DNA of 64,000 bases, from contig NZ_JABBJN010000021.1 of NCBI RefSeq assembly GCF_012928505.1, positions 1-64,000 of the forward strand, given 5' to 3'. Shown piece after piece: positions 26,074-35,877 of the stretch. This DNA is from Achromobacter sp. Bel (lineage in GTDB: Bacteria; Pseudomonadota; Gammaproteobacteria; Burkholderiales; Burkholderiaceae_B). How positions within the stretch are numbered: position 1 is the stretch's first letter; each line of letters begins with the position of its first letter. Position numbers and translations under genes: made by a program. The notes under the pieces were generated by a model. The model searched no databases. It was not told the origin of the DNA and worked only from the letters and a program-made list of their open reading frames with translations.

Positions 26074-26982
26074 ATGTCCACGAAGATCCTGGTGTTAGGG
26101 CGAGACGGTCAGTTGGGCTTTGAACTCAGGCGCAGCCTTGCGCCGCTGGGCAACGTGACGGCGGTGGGAAAAAGCGAGTGCGACCTGACCTATCCCCTGC
26201 AACTGGCTCGGCTGGTCCGCCGTGAAAAGCCCGACGTGATCGTGAATGCCGCCGCACTGACGTCGGTCGAGCGCGCCGAGGAAGACGTGGTGCGGGCCAT
26301 GCGAATCAACGGCGAGGCGGCGGGCGAACTCGCCGCCCTGGCCGCAAGCCGCAGCGCGCTGATTGTCCATTACTCGTCAGATTACGTGTTCGATGGCGCC
26401 AAACCCGATCCCTACGTCGAATCCGACAGGCCGGCGCCATTGAACGCGTATGGGCGCAGCAAGCTCGCGGGCGAGCGCGCCGTCCGGGCCATGAACCCGG
26501 CGCACCTCGTGTTCCGCACGTCCTGGATCTATGGCGTCTTCGGCAGCAGCTTCCTGAGATCCGTGCTGATGGCGTTGCGGCAGCCCGAGCCGCTACGCGT
26601 CGTCAGCGACCAGCGTGGCGCGCCGACGGGCGCGGCGTTCATCGCCGACGTGACGGCGCTGGCGGTGGCGCGCTATCTGCACGGGGGAGCCGGGTTCCCG
26701 TTCGGGCTGTATCACCTGGCGGCTGCGGGCCATGCCTCGTGGCATGAATATGCCTGCTATGTGGCGGAGCAGGCCCGGATTGCGGGGCTGCCCATCACGC
26801 TGACGCCCGCGGACATCCAGCCGGTCCCGTCCAGCGAGTACCCCTCAACGGCGCGCAGGCCCTTGAACTCCTGCCTGGACACCGGTCTGCTCGAGCGGCA
26901 GTTCGGGATCCATGCGCCGCCTTGGCGGGACGGCGTCCGGCATGCGCTGGCTGCCATGGCGGGCAGCCGCAACTTGGCGTGA
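26074..26982 (+). CDS. rmlD: dTDP-4-dehydrorhamnose reductase RmlD (orphan)
   Basis: A 302-residue short-chain dehydrogenase/reductase that makes dTDP-L-rhamnose from the 4-keto sugar using NAD(P)H. The nucleotide-binding motif is LGRDGQLGFELRRSL, with SSDYVFDG and the catalytic YxxxK in AYGRSK (Tyr about residue 128), plus the family motif RTSWIYGVFG. rmlA, rmlB and rmlC are not next to it, so the pathway must be completed elsewhere or it acts on another nucleotide sugar. It stands alone between the response regulator and thrS. Confidence 0.9.
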   Translation: MSTKILVLGRDGQLGFELRRSLAPLGNVTAVGKSECDLTYPLQLARLVRREKPDVIVNAAALTSVERAEEDVVRAMRINGEAAGELAALAASRSALIVHYSSDYVFDGAKPDPYVESDRPAPLNAYGRSKLAGERAVRAMNPAHLVFRTSWIYGVFGSSFLRSVLMALRQPEPLRVVSDQRGAPTGAAFIADVTALAVARYLHGGAGFPFGLYHLAAAGHASWHEYACYVAEQARIAGLPITLTPADIQPVPSSEYPSTARRPLNSCLDTGLLERQFGIHAPPWRDGVRHALAAMAGSRNLA

Positions 26983-27030
26983 CGGGATCGGTTTGTCTCG
27001 CTTACGCCACGGAAAGGGCGCAAATGGTGC

Positions 27031-27036
27031 TACAAT
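27031..27036 (+). promoter_or_regulatory. candidate -10 element of the thrS operon
   Basis: TACAAT lies about 95 bp before the leader peptide and in an AT-rich patch following the rmlD gene. The -35 match at 17 bp (CACGGA) is poor, so this is tentative. Confidence 0.4.
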
Positions 27037-27129
27037 CGGCAACGATAAACGCAATTGATCGATCCGTTGATCCCGATTGCGTCACTTTGCTCCGCGCCGC
27101 CTCGGGCGCGTACCAACAGGCTTAGAAAC

Positions 27130-27186
27130 ATGTTTTTCCCGCTGGCACGAACTACGACCCGGAACTTTCGCCCTATGTCGCGTTAG
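27130..27186 (+). CDS. threonine-rich leader peptide of thrS (18 codons)
   Basis: ATG at 27130 opens an 18-codon frame ending with TAG at 27184-27186. The peptide reads MFFPLARTTTRNFRPMSR, with three consecutive threonine codons ACT ACG ACC at 27151-27159. It lies upstream of a terminator and then thrS. The CGCGTT at 27179-27184, over the stop codon, is complementary to the 5' arm of that terminator. This is the layout of an amino-acid attenuator; it is a proposal from sequence, not a known annotation. Confidence 0.65.
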   Translation: MFFPLARTTTRNFRPMSR

Positions 27187-27249
27187 TTTTTCGTGCGTCG
27201 GGTTTCACCGTGTCAGGTCAGCGGTAGGACTCAGCAAGACAACCACTAG

Positions 27250-27275
27250 AACGCGGCTCTCAGGCCGCGTTTTTC
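27250..27275 (+). terminator. terminator/attenuator hairpin upstream of thrS
   Basis: AACGCGG (27250-27256) pairs with CCGCGTT (27265-27271) around an 8-nt loop, followed by TTTT. It lies 64 bp after the leader-peptide stop and about 52 bp before the thrS ATG, so it would end most transcripts unless its 5' arm pairs with the CGCGTT segment at 27179-27184. Confidence 0.8.
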
Positions 27276-27326
27276 GTTTCCGATTTTCGTTTTTTCCAGT
27301 TCCAAGAACCCCAGGAAGCACTCCCG

Positions 27327-29279
27327 ATGGTACAGATCACATTGCCCGATGGTTCGCAGCGCCAATATCCGGGGCCGGTAACGGTCGCCGAAGTGGCGCA
27401 ATCGATCGGTACGGGCCTGGCCAAGGCCGCCTTGGGCGGCCGCGTGACGGTTGAAGGCGCGGAATCCAAGCTGGTCGATACCAGCTTCCGCATCGAAGGC
27501 GACGCGCGCCTGGCGATCGTGACCGCCAAGGACGCCGACGGCCTCGACCTGATCCGCCACTCCACGGCCCACTTGCTGGCCTATGCCGTCAAGTCCCTGT
27601 TCCCTGACGCCCAGGTCACCATCGGCCCCGTGATCGACAACGGCTTCTACTACGATTTCTCGTACAAGCGCCCGTTCACCCCGGAAGATCTGGCCGCCAT
27701 CGAAAAGAAGATGGCCGAACTGGCCAAGAAGGACGAAGTCGTCACGCGCGAAGAATGGTCGCGCGACGATGCCGTCGAGTTCTTCAAGGGCATCGGCGAA
27801 ACGTACAAGGCCGAGATCATCGCTTCGATTCCCTCGAACGAGCCGCTCAGCCTGTATCGCGAAGGCGACTTCATCGATCTCTGCCGCGGCCCCCACGTGC
27901 CGTCCACGGGCAAGCTGAAGGTCTTCAAACTGATGAAGGTGGCCGGAGCCTACTGGCGCGGCGACAGCAAGAACGAGATGCTCCAGCGCATTTACGGCAC
28001 GGCCTGGGCGACCAAGGAAGACCAGGAAGCGTACCTGCACATGCTGGAAGAGGCCGAACGCCGCGACCATCGCAAGATCGGCCGCGAACTCGATCTGTTC
28101 CACTTCCAGGACGAAGCGCCGGGCCTGATCTTCTGGCACCCCAAGGGCTGGGCCCTGTGGCAGCAGGTCGAGCAATACATGCGCGCCGTCTACAACAACA
28201 ACGGCTACCAGGAAGTCAAAGCGCCGCAGATCCTGGACCTGTCGCTGTGGAAGAAGACGGGCCACTGGGACAACTACCGTGAAAACATGTTCACGACCGA
28301 GTCCGAGAACCGCGTCTACGGCCTGAAGCCGATGAACTGCCCGGGCCACGTGCAGATCTTCAATTCCGGCCTGCATTCCTACCGTGAACTGCCGCTGCGC
28401 TACGGCGAATTCGGCCAGTGCCACCGCAACGAACCCTCGGGCTCGCTGCATGGCATGATGCGCGTACGCGGCTTCACGCAGGACGACGGTCACATTTTCT
28501 GTACCGAAGAACAGCTCCAGGACGAATGCGCCGACTTCACGGCCCTGCTGCAGAAGGTTTACCGCGACTTCGGCTTCACCGAAGTGCTGTATAAGGTCGC
28601 TACGCGTCCTGAAAAGCGCATCGGCTCGGACGAAGTCTGGGATACGGCAGAACAGGCGCTGATGGAAAGCTTGCGCCGCACGGGCTGCGAATTCGAGATT
28701 TCGCCCGGAGAAGGCGCGTTTTACGGCCCGAAGGTGGAATACACCTTGAAGGACGCCATCGGCCGTCACTGGCAATGCGGTACGATTCAGGTCGACTTCT
28801 CCATGCCCGTGCGCCTGGGCGCCGAGTACGTGGACCAGAACGACCAGCGCCGTCCGCCGGTCATGCTGCACCGTGCCATCCTGGGTTCGCTCGAGCGTTT
28901 TATCGGCATGCTGATCGAAAACCATGCCGGCGCGATGCCTCCCTGGCTGGCTCCGGTGCAGGCTGTCGTATGCTGCATTTCCGAACCTTCGGCCGATTAT
29001 GCGGCTGAAATCACACAAAGCCTGAAAAAACAAGGCTTTAGAGTAGAGTCCGATTTGCGTGGTGAAAAAATCACTCGTAAAATTCGTGAGCACAGCCTGC
29101 AAAAGGTGCCGTACATTCTTGTCGTCGGCGACAAGGAGAAGCAAAACGGCACCGTAGCCGTACGCGGTCTGGGCGGACTGGACCTTGGCGCCATCGCATA
29201 CGACGAGTTCGTCGCGCGATTGTCCGAGGATGTGTCCACCCGTCGCGACGTCAATCAACCTGATAGCAGTGCTGCTTAA
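27327..29279 (+). CDS. thrS: threonyl-tRNA synthetase
   Basis: ThrRS charges tRNA-Thr. The 650-residue protein has the TGS-like N-terminal domain ([13 protein letters not shown]), the editing domain with the [16 protein letters not shown] zinc-like motif (about residue 72), and the class II catalytic core with zinc-binding [10 protein letters not shown], motif 2 [10 protein letters not shown] and motif 3 near [13 protein letters not shown]. The anticodon-binding domain ends the protein. AGGAAGC lies 11 bp before the ATG. A probable threonine attenuator precedes it, and infC follows by 20 bp. Confidence 0.98.
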   Translation: MVQITLPDGSQRQYPGPVTVAEVAQSIGTGLAKAALGGRVTVEGAESKLVDTSFRIEGDARLAIVTAKDADGLDLIRHSTAHLLAYAVKSLFPDAQVTIGPVIDNGFYYDFSYKRPFTPEDLAAIEKKMAELAKKDEVVTREEWSRDDAVEFFKGIGETYKAEIIASIPSNEPLSLYREGDFIDLCRGPHVPSTGKLKVFKLMKVAGAYWRGDSKNEMLQRIYGTAWATKEDQEAYLHMLEEAERRDHRKIGRELDLFHFQDEAPGLIFWHPKGWALWQQVEQYMRAVYNNNGYQEVKAPQILDLSLWKKTGHWDNYRENMFTTESENRVYGLKPMNCPGHVQIFNSGLHSYRELPLRYGEFGQCHRNEPSGSLHGMMRVRGFTQDDGHIFCTEEQLQDECADFTALLQKVYRDFGFTEVLYKVATRPEKRIGSDEVWDTAEQALMESLRRTGCEFEISPGEGAFYGPKVEYTLKDAIGRHWQCGTIQVDFSMPVRLGAEYVDQNDQRRPPVMLHRAILGSLERFIGMLIENHAGAMPPWLAPVQAVVCCISEPSADYAAEITQSLKKQGFRVESDLRGEKITRKIREHSLQKVPYILVVGDKEKQNGTVAVRGLGGLDLGAIAYDEFVARLSEDVSTRRDVNQPDSSAA

Positions 29280-29299
29280 CATTTCTAGGAGCTTTCAAC

Positions 29300-29854
29300 A
29301 TCGCCACTGAAAAAGCCAATCGCATCAACGGTGAAATCCGCGTCCCCGAGGTGCGCCTGATAGGTCTGGAAGGAGAACAGCTGGGCATCGTCAAGATCGC
29401 CGACGCGTTCCGTCTTTCCGAGCAAAGCGACGTGGATCTGGTGGAAATCGCGCCGAACGCCGAGCCGCCGGTCTGCCGTTTGATGGACTACGGTAAGTTC
29501 AAGTACCAAGAGCAGAAGCGCCAAGCCGAAGCTCGTTCCAAGCAGAAGGTCATTCAGGTCAAGGAAGTCAAATTCCGTCCGGCCACCGACGAGGGCGACT
29601 ACCAGGTCAAGCTGCGCAACTTGCGCCGCTTCCTCGAAGAGGGCGACAAGGCCAAGGTGACGCTGCGTTTCCGTGGCCGCGAAATGGCTCACCAGGAACT
29701 CGGTATGCGGGTGCTTGAACGTGTGCGCGACGATCTGCTGGAACTTGCCCAGGTCGAAGCCATGCCGAAGCTCGAAGGCCGTCAGATGGTCATGGTGCTG
29801 GCACCGAAGAAAAAGGCAGTGCCCGCCGCGGGCAAGCCTGAATCGGCCGCCTGA
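29300..29854 (+). CDS. infC: translation initiation factor IF-3, non-AUG (AUC) start
   Basis: IF-3 binds the 30S subunit, rejects non-canonical initiation codons and promotes subunit dissociation. The protein (184 residues) begins with the frame ATC GCC ACT GAA AAA GCC, preceded by AGGAG at 29287-29291, and no upstream ATG or GTG is in frame. The first in-frame ATG start is not until residue 60 or later. This AUC start is the known basis of IF-3 autoregulation in other bacteria. Domain markers: [60 protein letters not shown] and [12 protein letters not shown]. Confidence 0.93.
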   Translation: MATEKANRINGEIRVPEVRLIGLEGEQLGIVKIADAFRLSEQSDVDLVEIAPNAEPPVCRLMDYGKFKYQEQKRQAEARSKQKVIQVKEVKFRPATDEGDYQVKLRNLRRFLEEGDKAKVTLRFRGREMAHQELGMRVLERVRDDLLELAQVEAMPKLEGRQMVMVLAPKKKAVPAAGKPESAA

Positions 29855-29968
29855 GTTCCAGCCGCAGCCCTCTCAAGAGGGCTGGGCCGCTCCACTTCCG
29901 ACCCGCCGTCCGTCCCGTGACCGGCGGGTTCGCTTATTGGGCGGCTCTGCGCTACGATGTCTTATAAA

Positions 29969-29994
29969 GCCGCCTTCCCTCCAGGGAAGGCGGC
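29969..29994 (+). promoter_or_regulatory. strong hairpin in the gshB 5' region
   Basis: GCCGCCTTCCCT and AGGGAAGGCGGC form a perfect 12-bp stem with a CC loop, ending 19 bp before the gshB ATG. There is no T tract, so it is not an obvious terminator. It could affect gshB translation or mRNA stability. Confidence 0.6.
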
Positions 29995-30013
29995 GTACGT
30001 TCGGGGTGTCGCG

Positions 30014-30985
30014 ATGCATGTTTTGTTCGTTTTGGATCCCTTGCCGCTGCTAAAAGCGTACAAGGACAGTTCTGTCGCCATGATGCGTGCCCTGGTGGCG
30101 CGCGGCCATACGCTCAGCGTGGCCATGCAGGGCGACCTTTACATCGAGGCAGGCGTCGTCAAAGCCGTCACCACGCCGATCGCGCTGGTGGCGGACGCCG
30201 ACCTGCACGGTCATGACTGGTGGACGGAGTCCGCCGCCCAGGATCTGCCTTTGGCAGATTTCGGCGCAGTCGTCATGCGCAAAGACCCGCCTTTCGACAT
30301 GGAATACGTGTATTCCACGCATCTGCTTGAATACGCCGAAGCGCAGGGCGCCCGCGTTTTCAACAGCGGCGCAGCCATCCGCAACCACCCCGAAAAGCTG
30401 GCCATCACCGAAATCAGCGAGTTCACCGCGCCCACGCTGGTGACTCGCAACATGGCCCGGTTGAAGGCGTTCCACGACACGCACCACGACGTCATCGTGA
30501 AGCCGCTGGACGGCATGGGCGGCACGGGCGTATTTCGCCTGCAGCCCAAGGATCCCAACTTGAACGCCATTCTGGAAACGCTGACCGACAACGGCGCGCG
30601 CACCATCATGGCCCAACGCTACATCCCTGACATCGTCAAGGGCGACAAGCGCATTCTGCTGATCGGCGGCGTGCCGGTGCCGTATTCGCTGGCCCGCATT
30701 CCGCTGGCCGGCGAGACGCGGGGCAATCTGGCTGCCGGCGGCCGCGGCGTCGCGCAGGAGCTGTCCGCGCGCGACCGCGAAATCGCCGAAGCCGTGGCGC
30801 CCAAGCTTGCCGCCCGCGGGTTGCTGCTGGTCGGCCTGGATGTCATTGGCGACTACGTCACCGAAGTCAACGTCACCAGCCCCACCTGTTTCGTAGAGAT
30901 TGCCGAACAGACCGGTTTCGATGTCGCAGGCATGTTCGTCCAGGCGCTTGAAAAAGCCGTGGCGACCACTGCCCGGGCGGCCTGA
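30014..30985 (+). CDS. gshB: glutathione synthetase
   Basis: GshB joins gamma-glutamylcysteine and glycine with ATP. The 323-residue protein has the ATP-grasp fold with RKDPPFDMEYVYSTHLLEYAE, VIVKPLDGMGGTGVFRL (the glycine-rich ATP loop near residue 165) and LDVIGDYVTEVNVTSPTCFVEI. ATG 30014 (MHVLFVLDPL) is the standard start; in-frame ATG 29957 would read through the upstream hairpin. gshA is not in this block, so glutathione precursor synthesis is encoded elsewhere. Confidence 0.97.
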   Translation: MHVLFVLDPLPLLKAYKDSSVAMMRALVARGHTLSVAMQGDLYIEAGVVKAVTTPIALVADADLHGHDWWTESAAQDLPLADFGAVVMRKDPPFDMEYVYSTHLLEYAEAQGARVFNSGAAIRNHPEKLAITEISEFTAPTLVTRNMARLKAFHDTHHDVIVKPLDGMGGTGVFRLQPKDPNLNAILETLTDNGARTIMAQRYIPDIVKGDKRILLIGGVPVPYSLARIPLAGETRGNLAAGGRGVAQELSARDREIAEAVAPKLAARGLLLVGLDVIGDYVTEVNVTSPTCFVEIAEQTGFDVAGMFVQALEKAVATTARAA

Positions 30986-31002
30986 TCTCTCTGGAATCCG
31001 TC

Positions 31003-31404
31003 ATGACCACGGGTATTGTTATCGTCGTGCACGCGCCTTTGGGCGCGGCGATGCGCGAATGCGCCAGCCATGTCATGGGCAACCTGGACGGCATGCTGGC
31101 CATTCACGATATCCAGCCCGAAGACCGGCCGGACGACCTGGCGCCGGATGTCCTGAAAGACATTCTGGGGCAGGACCACGGCGCTGGCGTGCTGGTGCTG
31201 ACGGACCTGATCGGCGCCACGCCCGCCAATATCTCCAAACGGGCTGTGGCCGACGCCCAGGCGCAGGGCATTCAATGCTGCGTGCTGGCGGGCCTGAACA
31301 CGCCGATGCTGCTACGGGCACTGACCTACCGCAACTTGCCGCTGGCTGAAACCCGCGAGAAGGCCTTGGCCGGCGGGGTGCAGGGTGTCTTGCGAGTAGA
31401 CTGA
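31003..31404 (+). CDS. PTS EIIA protein, mannose-family (regulatory type)
   Basis: A 133-residue phosphocarrier of the EIIA-Man family. The phosphorylated histidine is His10 in IVVHAPLGAAMREC, and LTDLIGATPANIS is the conserved loop. It lies 17 bp after gshB and 117 bp before ptsH. No EIIB or EIIC gene follows, so the chain probably serves regulation and not sugar uptake, as in other betaproteobacteria. Confidence 0.93.
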   Translation: MTTGIVIVVHAPLGAAMRECASHVMGNLDGMLAIHDIQPEDRPDDLAPDVLKDILGQDHGAGVLVLTDLIGATPANISKRAVADAQAQGIQCCVLAGLNTPMLLRALTYRNLPLAETREKALAGGVQGVLRVD

Positions 31405-31521
31405 CGGGCGGCAATTTGCCCTATTATGTCGGCGTGGCAATTCACGCCGAAAAGCAGTTGGCGGTTTGGCGTTTTGCTGTGATCAACACCGCGGCGTTCA
31501 TCTGCGGTCATAATATTTCCT

Positions 31522-31791
31522 ATGCCTACTAAAGACATCGTCATCAGCAATAAACTGGGTTTGCATGCGCGGGCGGCTGCCAAGCTGACGCAGCTTGCCA
31601 GTAAGTTCTCGAGCGAGATCTTCATCTCTCGCGGCGCGCAGCGCGTGAACGCCAAGAGCATCATGGGTGTCATGATGTTGGCGGCCGGGTTGGGCGTGAC
31701 GGTCAAACTGGAGGCTTCGGGCGGCGACGCCGAGCAAGCCCTTTCCGAAATTGAAACTCTGTTCGACAGCAAATTCGGTGAGCAGGAATAG
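31522..31791 (+). CDS. ptsH: phosphocarrier protein HPr
   Basis: An 89-residue HPr. The phosphorylated His15 is in GLHARAAAK and the regulatory Ser46 in NAKSIMGVMML, so it can be phosphorylated by both enzyme I and an HPr kinase. It passes phosphate from PtsI to EIIA. Its 3' end overlaps ptsI. Confidence 0.97.
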   Translation: MPTKDIVISNKLGLHARAAAKLTQLASKFSSEIFISRGAQRVNAKSIMGVMMLAAGLGVTVKLEASGGDAEQALSEIETLFDSKFGEQE

Positions 31792-33604
31792 AACCCCCCC
31801 TGAATCCGCCGGCCTGAGCGCTGCCCGGGCCGGCTCGTCCTCGACCCTGGACCCCGCTTACGACGGATCTGGCGCTGCCAGCCCCGTCGTTTGTCTTTAC
31901 GGCAAGGGGGTTGCCAAGGGATACGCCATCGGGCGGGCCGTCGTCATGGGCGCCGCCGCCCTGGAAGTGGCGCACTACCGGATATCTCCGGAAGACGTGC
32001 CTGCGGAAAGCGCCCGCCTGACCGACGCCCTGGACTCGGCGCAGCACGAGCTTCGGCAACTGGCCGACACCTTGCCGGCGGATGCGCCGCGCGAGCTGGG
32101 CGCCATGCTGAACGTACACAGCTTGCTGCTGGGCGATCCGCTGCTGGCCGAGCAGACGCTGGCCCTGATTGCCGAGCGCCATTACAACGCCGAATGGGCG
32201 CTGACCACGCAAGGCCAGATACTCGGCCAGCAGTTCGATGCCATGGAAGACGAGTACCTGCGCGAGCGCGGGGCTGACGTGCGCCAGGTGATCGAGCGCG
32301 TGCTGCATGTGCTGGCCGGCACCTCGGCCATCTTGCCCGACATGTCCCACATGGGCGGCGATGATGCGCTGGTCGTGGTGGCGCACGACATTTCGCCGGC
32401 CGACATGTTGCGTTTGCGCGGCGGCCGCTTTGCGGCGTTCGTGACCGACCTGGGCGGCCCGACTTCGCATACGGCCATCGTCGCCCGCAGCATGGGCGTG
32501 CCGGCTGTCGTCGCCATGGGCAACGTGCGCGAGCTTGTCCGCGACGGCGACATGCTGATCATCGATGGGGCCGCGGGCGCCGTGGTCGTCAATCCGTCGG
32601 ATCGCATCCTTCAAGAGTACCGCCGCCGCCAGGCCGCGTATGCCGACGAACGGGCGGAGTTGGGCCTGTTGCGCGACGAACCCTCGGTCACGCTGGACGG
32701 CATTGATGTGGTGCTGCACGCGAATATCGAACTGCCTGAAGAGGCCGCGCTGGCGTTGGCCTCCGGCGCCGACGGCATCGGCCTGTTCCGCAGCGAGTTC
32801 CTCTTCATGGGGCGTCCGGACCTGCCCGGCGAAGAAGAGCAGTACGAAGCTTATTCGTCGGTCGTGCGGGTCATGGCAGGCCGTCCGGTCACGATCCGCA
32901 CGTTGGATATCGGATCGGACAAGACGCTGGACGGCGAGGCCACCGTGGCGACCAACCCCGCGCTGGGCCAGCGGGCGATCCGCTATTGCCTGGCGCGTCC
33001 GGAAATGTTCGCGACGCAGCTGCGCGCCATCCTGCGGGCTTCGGCTCACGGGCCGGTTCGTCTGTTGATCCCGATGATCGCCCACATGCATGAAGTGGTG
33101 GCAACCAAGGCGGCGATCGAATCCGCCCGTCGCGAGCTTGATGCGCGCGGACAGGCGTACGCGCCGCACATGGAGGTCGGCGCCATGGTCGAGGTGCCCG
33201 CCATCGCCATCGCGATCGAGCCCTTCGTCCAGGCCCTGGACTTCCTGTCCATCGGCACCAACGACCTGATCCAGTACACCCTGGCGATCGACCGCGGCGA
33301 CCATGACGTGGCGACGCTTTACGATCCGCTGCATCCCGCCGTGCTGCGCCTGGTGGCCAACACCATCAATGCGGGCGAGCGCGCGGGCAAGCCGGTGGCG
33401 GTCTGCGGTGAAATGGCCGGCGATTCCCGCATGACCCGGCTACTGCTGGGTTTGGGCCTGACCGAGTTCTCGATGCACCCGCAGCAGTTGCTGGACGTGA
33501 AGCGCGAGGTGCGCCGCGCGCATTCCAACGCCTTGCGGATCAAAGTGGCCACGGCGCTGAACCGCGCCTTGCCGGTGGATCTGGACGCGCTGGATCCGGC
33601 CTGA
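31778..33604 (+). CDS. ptsI: PTS enzyme I
   Basis: Enzyme I phosphorylates HPr using phosphoenolpyruvate. With the GTG at 31778 the protein has 608 residues: an N-terminal HPr-binding and phosphohistidine domain (active His in GGPTSHTAIVARSMG, near residue 220) and a C-terminal PEP-binding barrel with GIGLFRSEFLFMGR and CGEMAGDSRMTRLLLGLGL. ATG 31751 is an alternative start; both overlap ptsH, by 14 or 41 bp. A Ser-Ala-rich N-terminal tail precedes the conserved VVCLYGKGVAKGYAIG. Confidence 0.94.
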   Translation: MSRNRTPPESAGLSAARAGSSSTLDPAYDGSGAASPVVCLYGKGVAKGYAIGRAVVMGAAALEVAHYRISPEDVPAESARLTDALDSAQHELRQLADTLPADAPRELGAMLNVHSLLLGDPLLAEQTLALIAERHYNAEWALTTQGQILGQQFDAMEDEYLRERGADVRQVIERVLHVLAGTSAILPDMSHMGGDDALVVVAHDISPADMLRLRGGRFAAFVTDLGGPTSHTAIVARSMGVPAVVAMGNVRELVRDGDMLIIDGAAGAVVVNPSDRILQEYRRRQAAYADERAELGLLRDEPSVTLDGIDVVLHANIELPEEAALALASGADGIGLFRSEFLFMGRPDLPGEEEQYEAYSSVVRVMAGRPVTIRTLDIGSDKTLDGEATVATNPALGQRAIRYCLARPEMFATQLRAILRASAHGPVRLLIPMIAHMHEVVATKAAIESARRELDARGQAYAPHMEVGAMVEVPAIAIAIEPFVQALDFLSIGTNDLIQYTLAIDRGDHDVATLYDPLHPAVLRLVANTINAGERAGKPVAVCGEMAGDSRMTRLLLGLGLTEFSMHPQQLLDVKREVRRAHSNALRIKVATALNRALPVDLDALDPA

Positions 33605-33645
33605 ACCGAAACCGCGCGTCGGGGGCGCCAGGCGCGGTGGAATAG

Positions 33646-33679
33646 AAAAAGCCCGGACCGCAAGGTCCGGGCTTTTTTT
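33646..33679. terminator. terminator between convergent ptsI and amtB
   Basis: A perfect 9-bp stem GCCCGGACC/GGTCCGGGC with a GCAA tetraloop, flanked by A5 and T7, so it works in both directions. Confidence 0.93.
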
Positions 33680-33715
33680 CGTCCATCACCACCACATCGC
33701 TGTGGTTGGCCGTGA

Positions 33716-34954
33716 TTAGCTGTGGTACGCCGATTCGCCGTGGCTCGTGACGTCCAGGCCTTCGCGCTCCTGGTCTTCCGGCACGCGCAGGCCGCACAGG
33801 GCGTTGGCGATCTTGTACGCGATCCAGGCCACCACGCCGGACCAGACGATGGTCAGCAGCACGCCTTCCAGCTGGACCCACAGTTGGTGGGCGATCATGC
33901 CGGGCTCGGCCAGGCCGGGGCCGCCGAGGATTTGCGCGTTGAACACGCCGGTCAACAGGGCGCCGACGATACCGCCCACGCCGTGCACGCCGAACACGTC
34001 CAGCGCATCATCGGCACGCAAGAGGCGCTTCAGGCCGTTCACGCCCCAGACGCAGACGATACCGGCGATCACGCCAATGACCAGCGCGCCCACCGGGCCC
34101 ACCAGGCCGGCGGCAGGGGTGATGCCCACCAGGCCGGCGATTGCGCCCGACGCGGCGCCCAGCATCGAGGGCTTGCCCTTGACGGCCCATTCCGTGAACA
34201 GCCAGGCCAGGACGGCGCCAGCGGTGGCGATCATCGTGTTGAAGAAGGCCAGGGTGGCGTTCTCGTTGGCGGCCAGGGCCGAGCCCGCGTTGAACCCGAA
34301 CCAGCCCACCCACAGCAGGGCGGCGCCCACGAAGGTCATCGGCAGGTTATGCGGCTGCATGGCTTCGCGGCCGTAGCCCACGCGCTTGCCCACCACATAG
34401 GCGCCCACCAGGCCGGCCACGCCGGCGTTGATGTGCACGACGGTGCCGCCGGCGAAGTCCAGCGCGCCCTTGGCGTTCAGCAGGCCCGGTGCCGTCTCGG
34501 AGGCGAACCACACCATGTGGGCGATCGGCACATAGGCGAACGTGAACCAGATCACCGTGAATACCAGTACCGCCGAGAAGCGGGCGCGTTCGGCGAAGCT
34601 GCCGACGATCAGCGCGCAGGTGATGCCGGCGAACGTGGCCTGGAACGACGCGAACAGCAGCTCGGTCAACGTGTTCGACATGGCGTACTTGCCGTCAGCC
34701 GGTGTGAACATGCCAGAGAAGAAGGCGCGCGACAGGCCGCCGAAGAAGGCGTTGCCCTCGGTGAAGGCAAGGGAATAGCCGTAGATGAACCAGAGGACCA
34801 GGCCCAGCACGAACGTGCACAGCACTTGCAGCAACACAGAGAGCACGTTCTTGCTGCGTACCAGGCCGCCATAGAACATCGCCAGACCGGGTACGGCCAT
34901 CATCAATACAAGCAGGGTAGAGACGAGCAACCAGGAGATATCTGCTTTATCCAT
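33716..34954 (-). CDS. amtB: ammonium transporter AmtB
   Basis: A 412-residue inner-membrane channel with about eleven helices that takes up ammonia or ammonium. Motifs include MAVPGLAMFYGGLVRSKNVLS at the start, FAGGTVVHINAGVAGLVGAYVVG and the pore histidine pair region VFGVHGVGGIVGALLTG. It lies 32 bp after glnK. GlnK docks on AmtB and blocks it when nitrogen is plentiful, so the pair forms one functional unit. Confidence 0.97.
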   Translation of the reverse strand: MDKADISWLLVSTLLVLMMAVPGLAMFYGGLVRSKNVLSVLLQVLCTFVLGLVLWFIYGYSLAFTEGNAFFGGLSRAFFSGMFTPADGKYAMSNTLTELLFASFQATFAGITCALIVGSFAERARFSAVLVFTVIWFTFAYVPIAHMVWFASETAPGLLNAKGALDFAGGTVVHINAGVAGLVGAYVVGKRVGYGREAMQPHNLPMTFVGAALLWVGWFGFNAGSALAANENATLAFFNTMIATAGAVLAWLFTEWAVKGKPSMLGAASGAIAGLVGITPAAGLVGPVGALVIGVIAGIVCVWGVNGLKRLLRADDALDVFGVHGVGGIVGALLTGVFNAQILGGPGLAEPGMIAHQLWVQLEGVLLTIVWSGVVAWIAYKIANALCGLRVPEDQEREGLDVTSHGESAYHS

Positions 34955-34986
34955 TTTCAGGCTCCAATGAGTCTTTCTTTATTTAT

Positions 34987-35877
<891 letters not shown>

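Noticed and set aside
27246-29282. Long minus-strand frame over thrS
   Set aside because: Antisense shadow of thrS; no recognisable domain.
29868-29888. Hairpin AGCCCTCTCAAGAGGGCT after infC
   Set aside because: It has no T tract, so I do not call it a rho-independent terminator.
31703-33334. Minus-strand frame over ptsI
   Set aside because: Shadow of the high-GC ptsI gene; no motif or ribosome-binding site.
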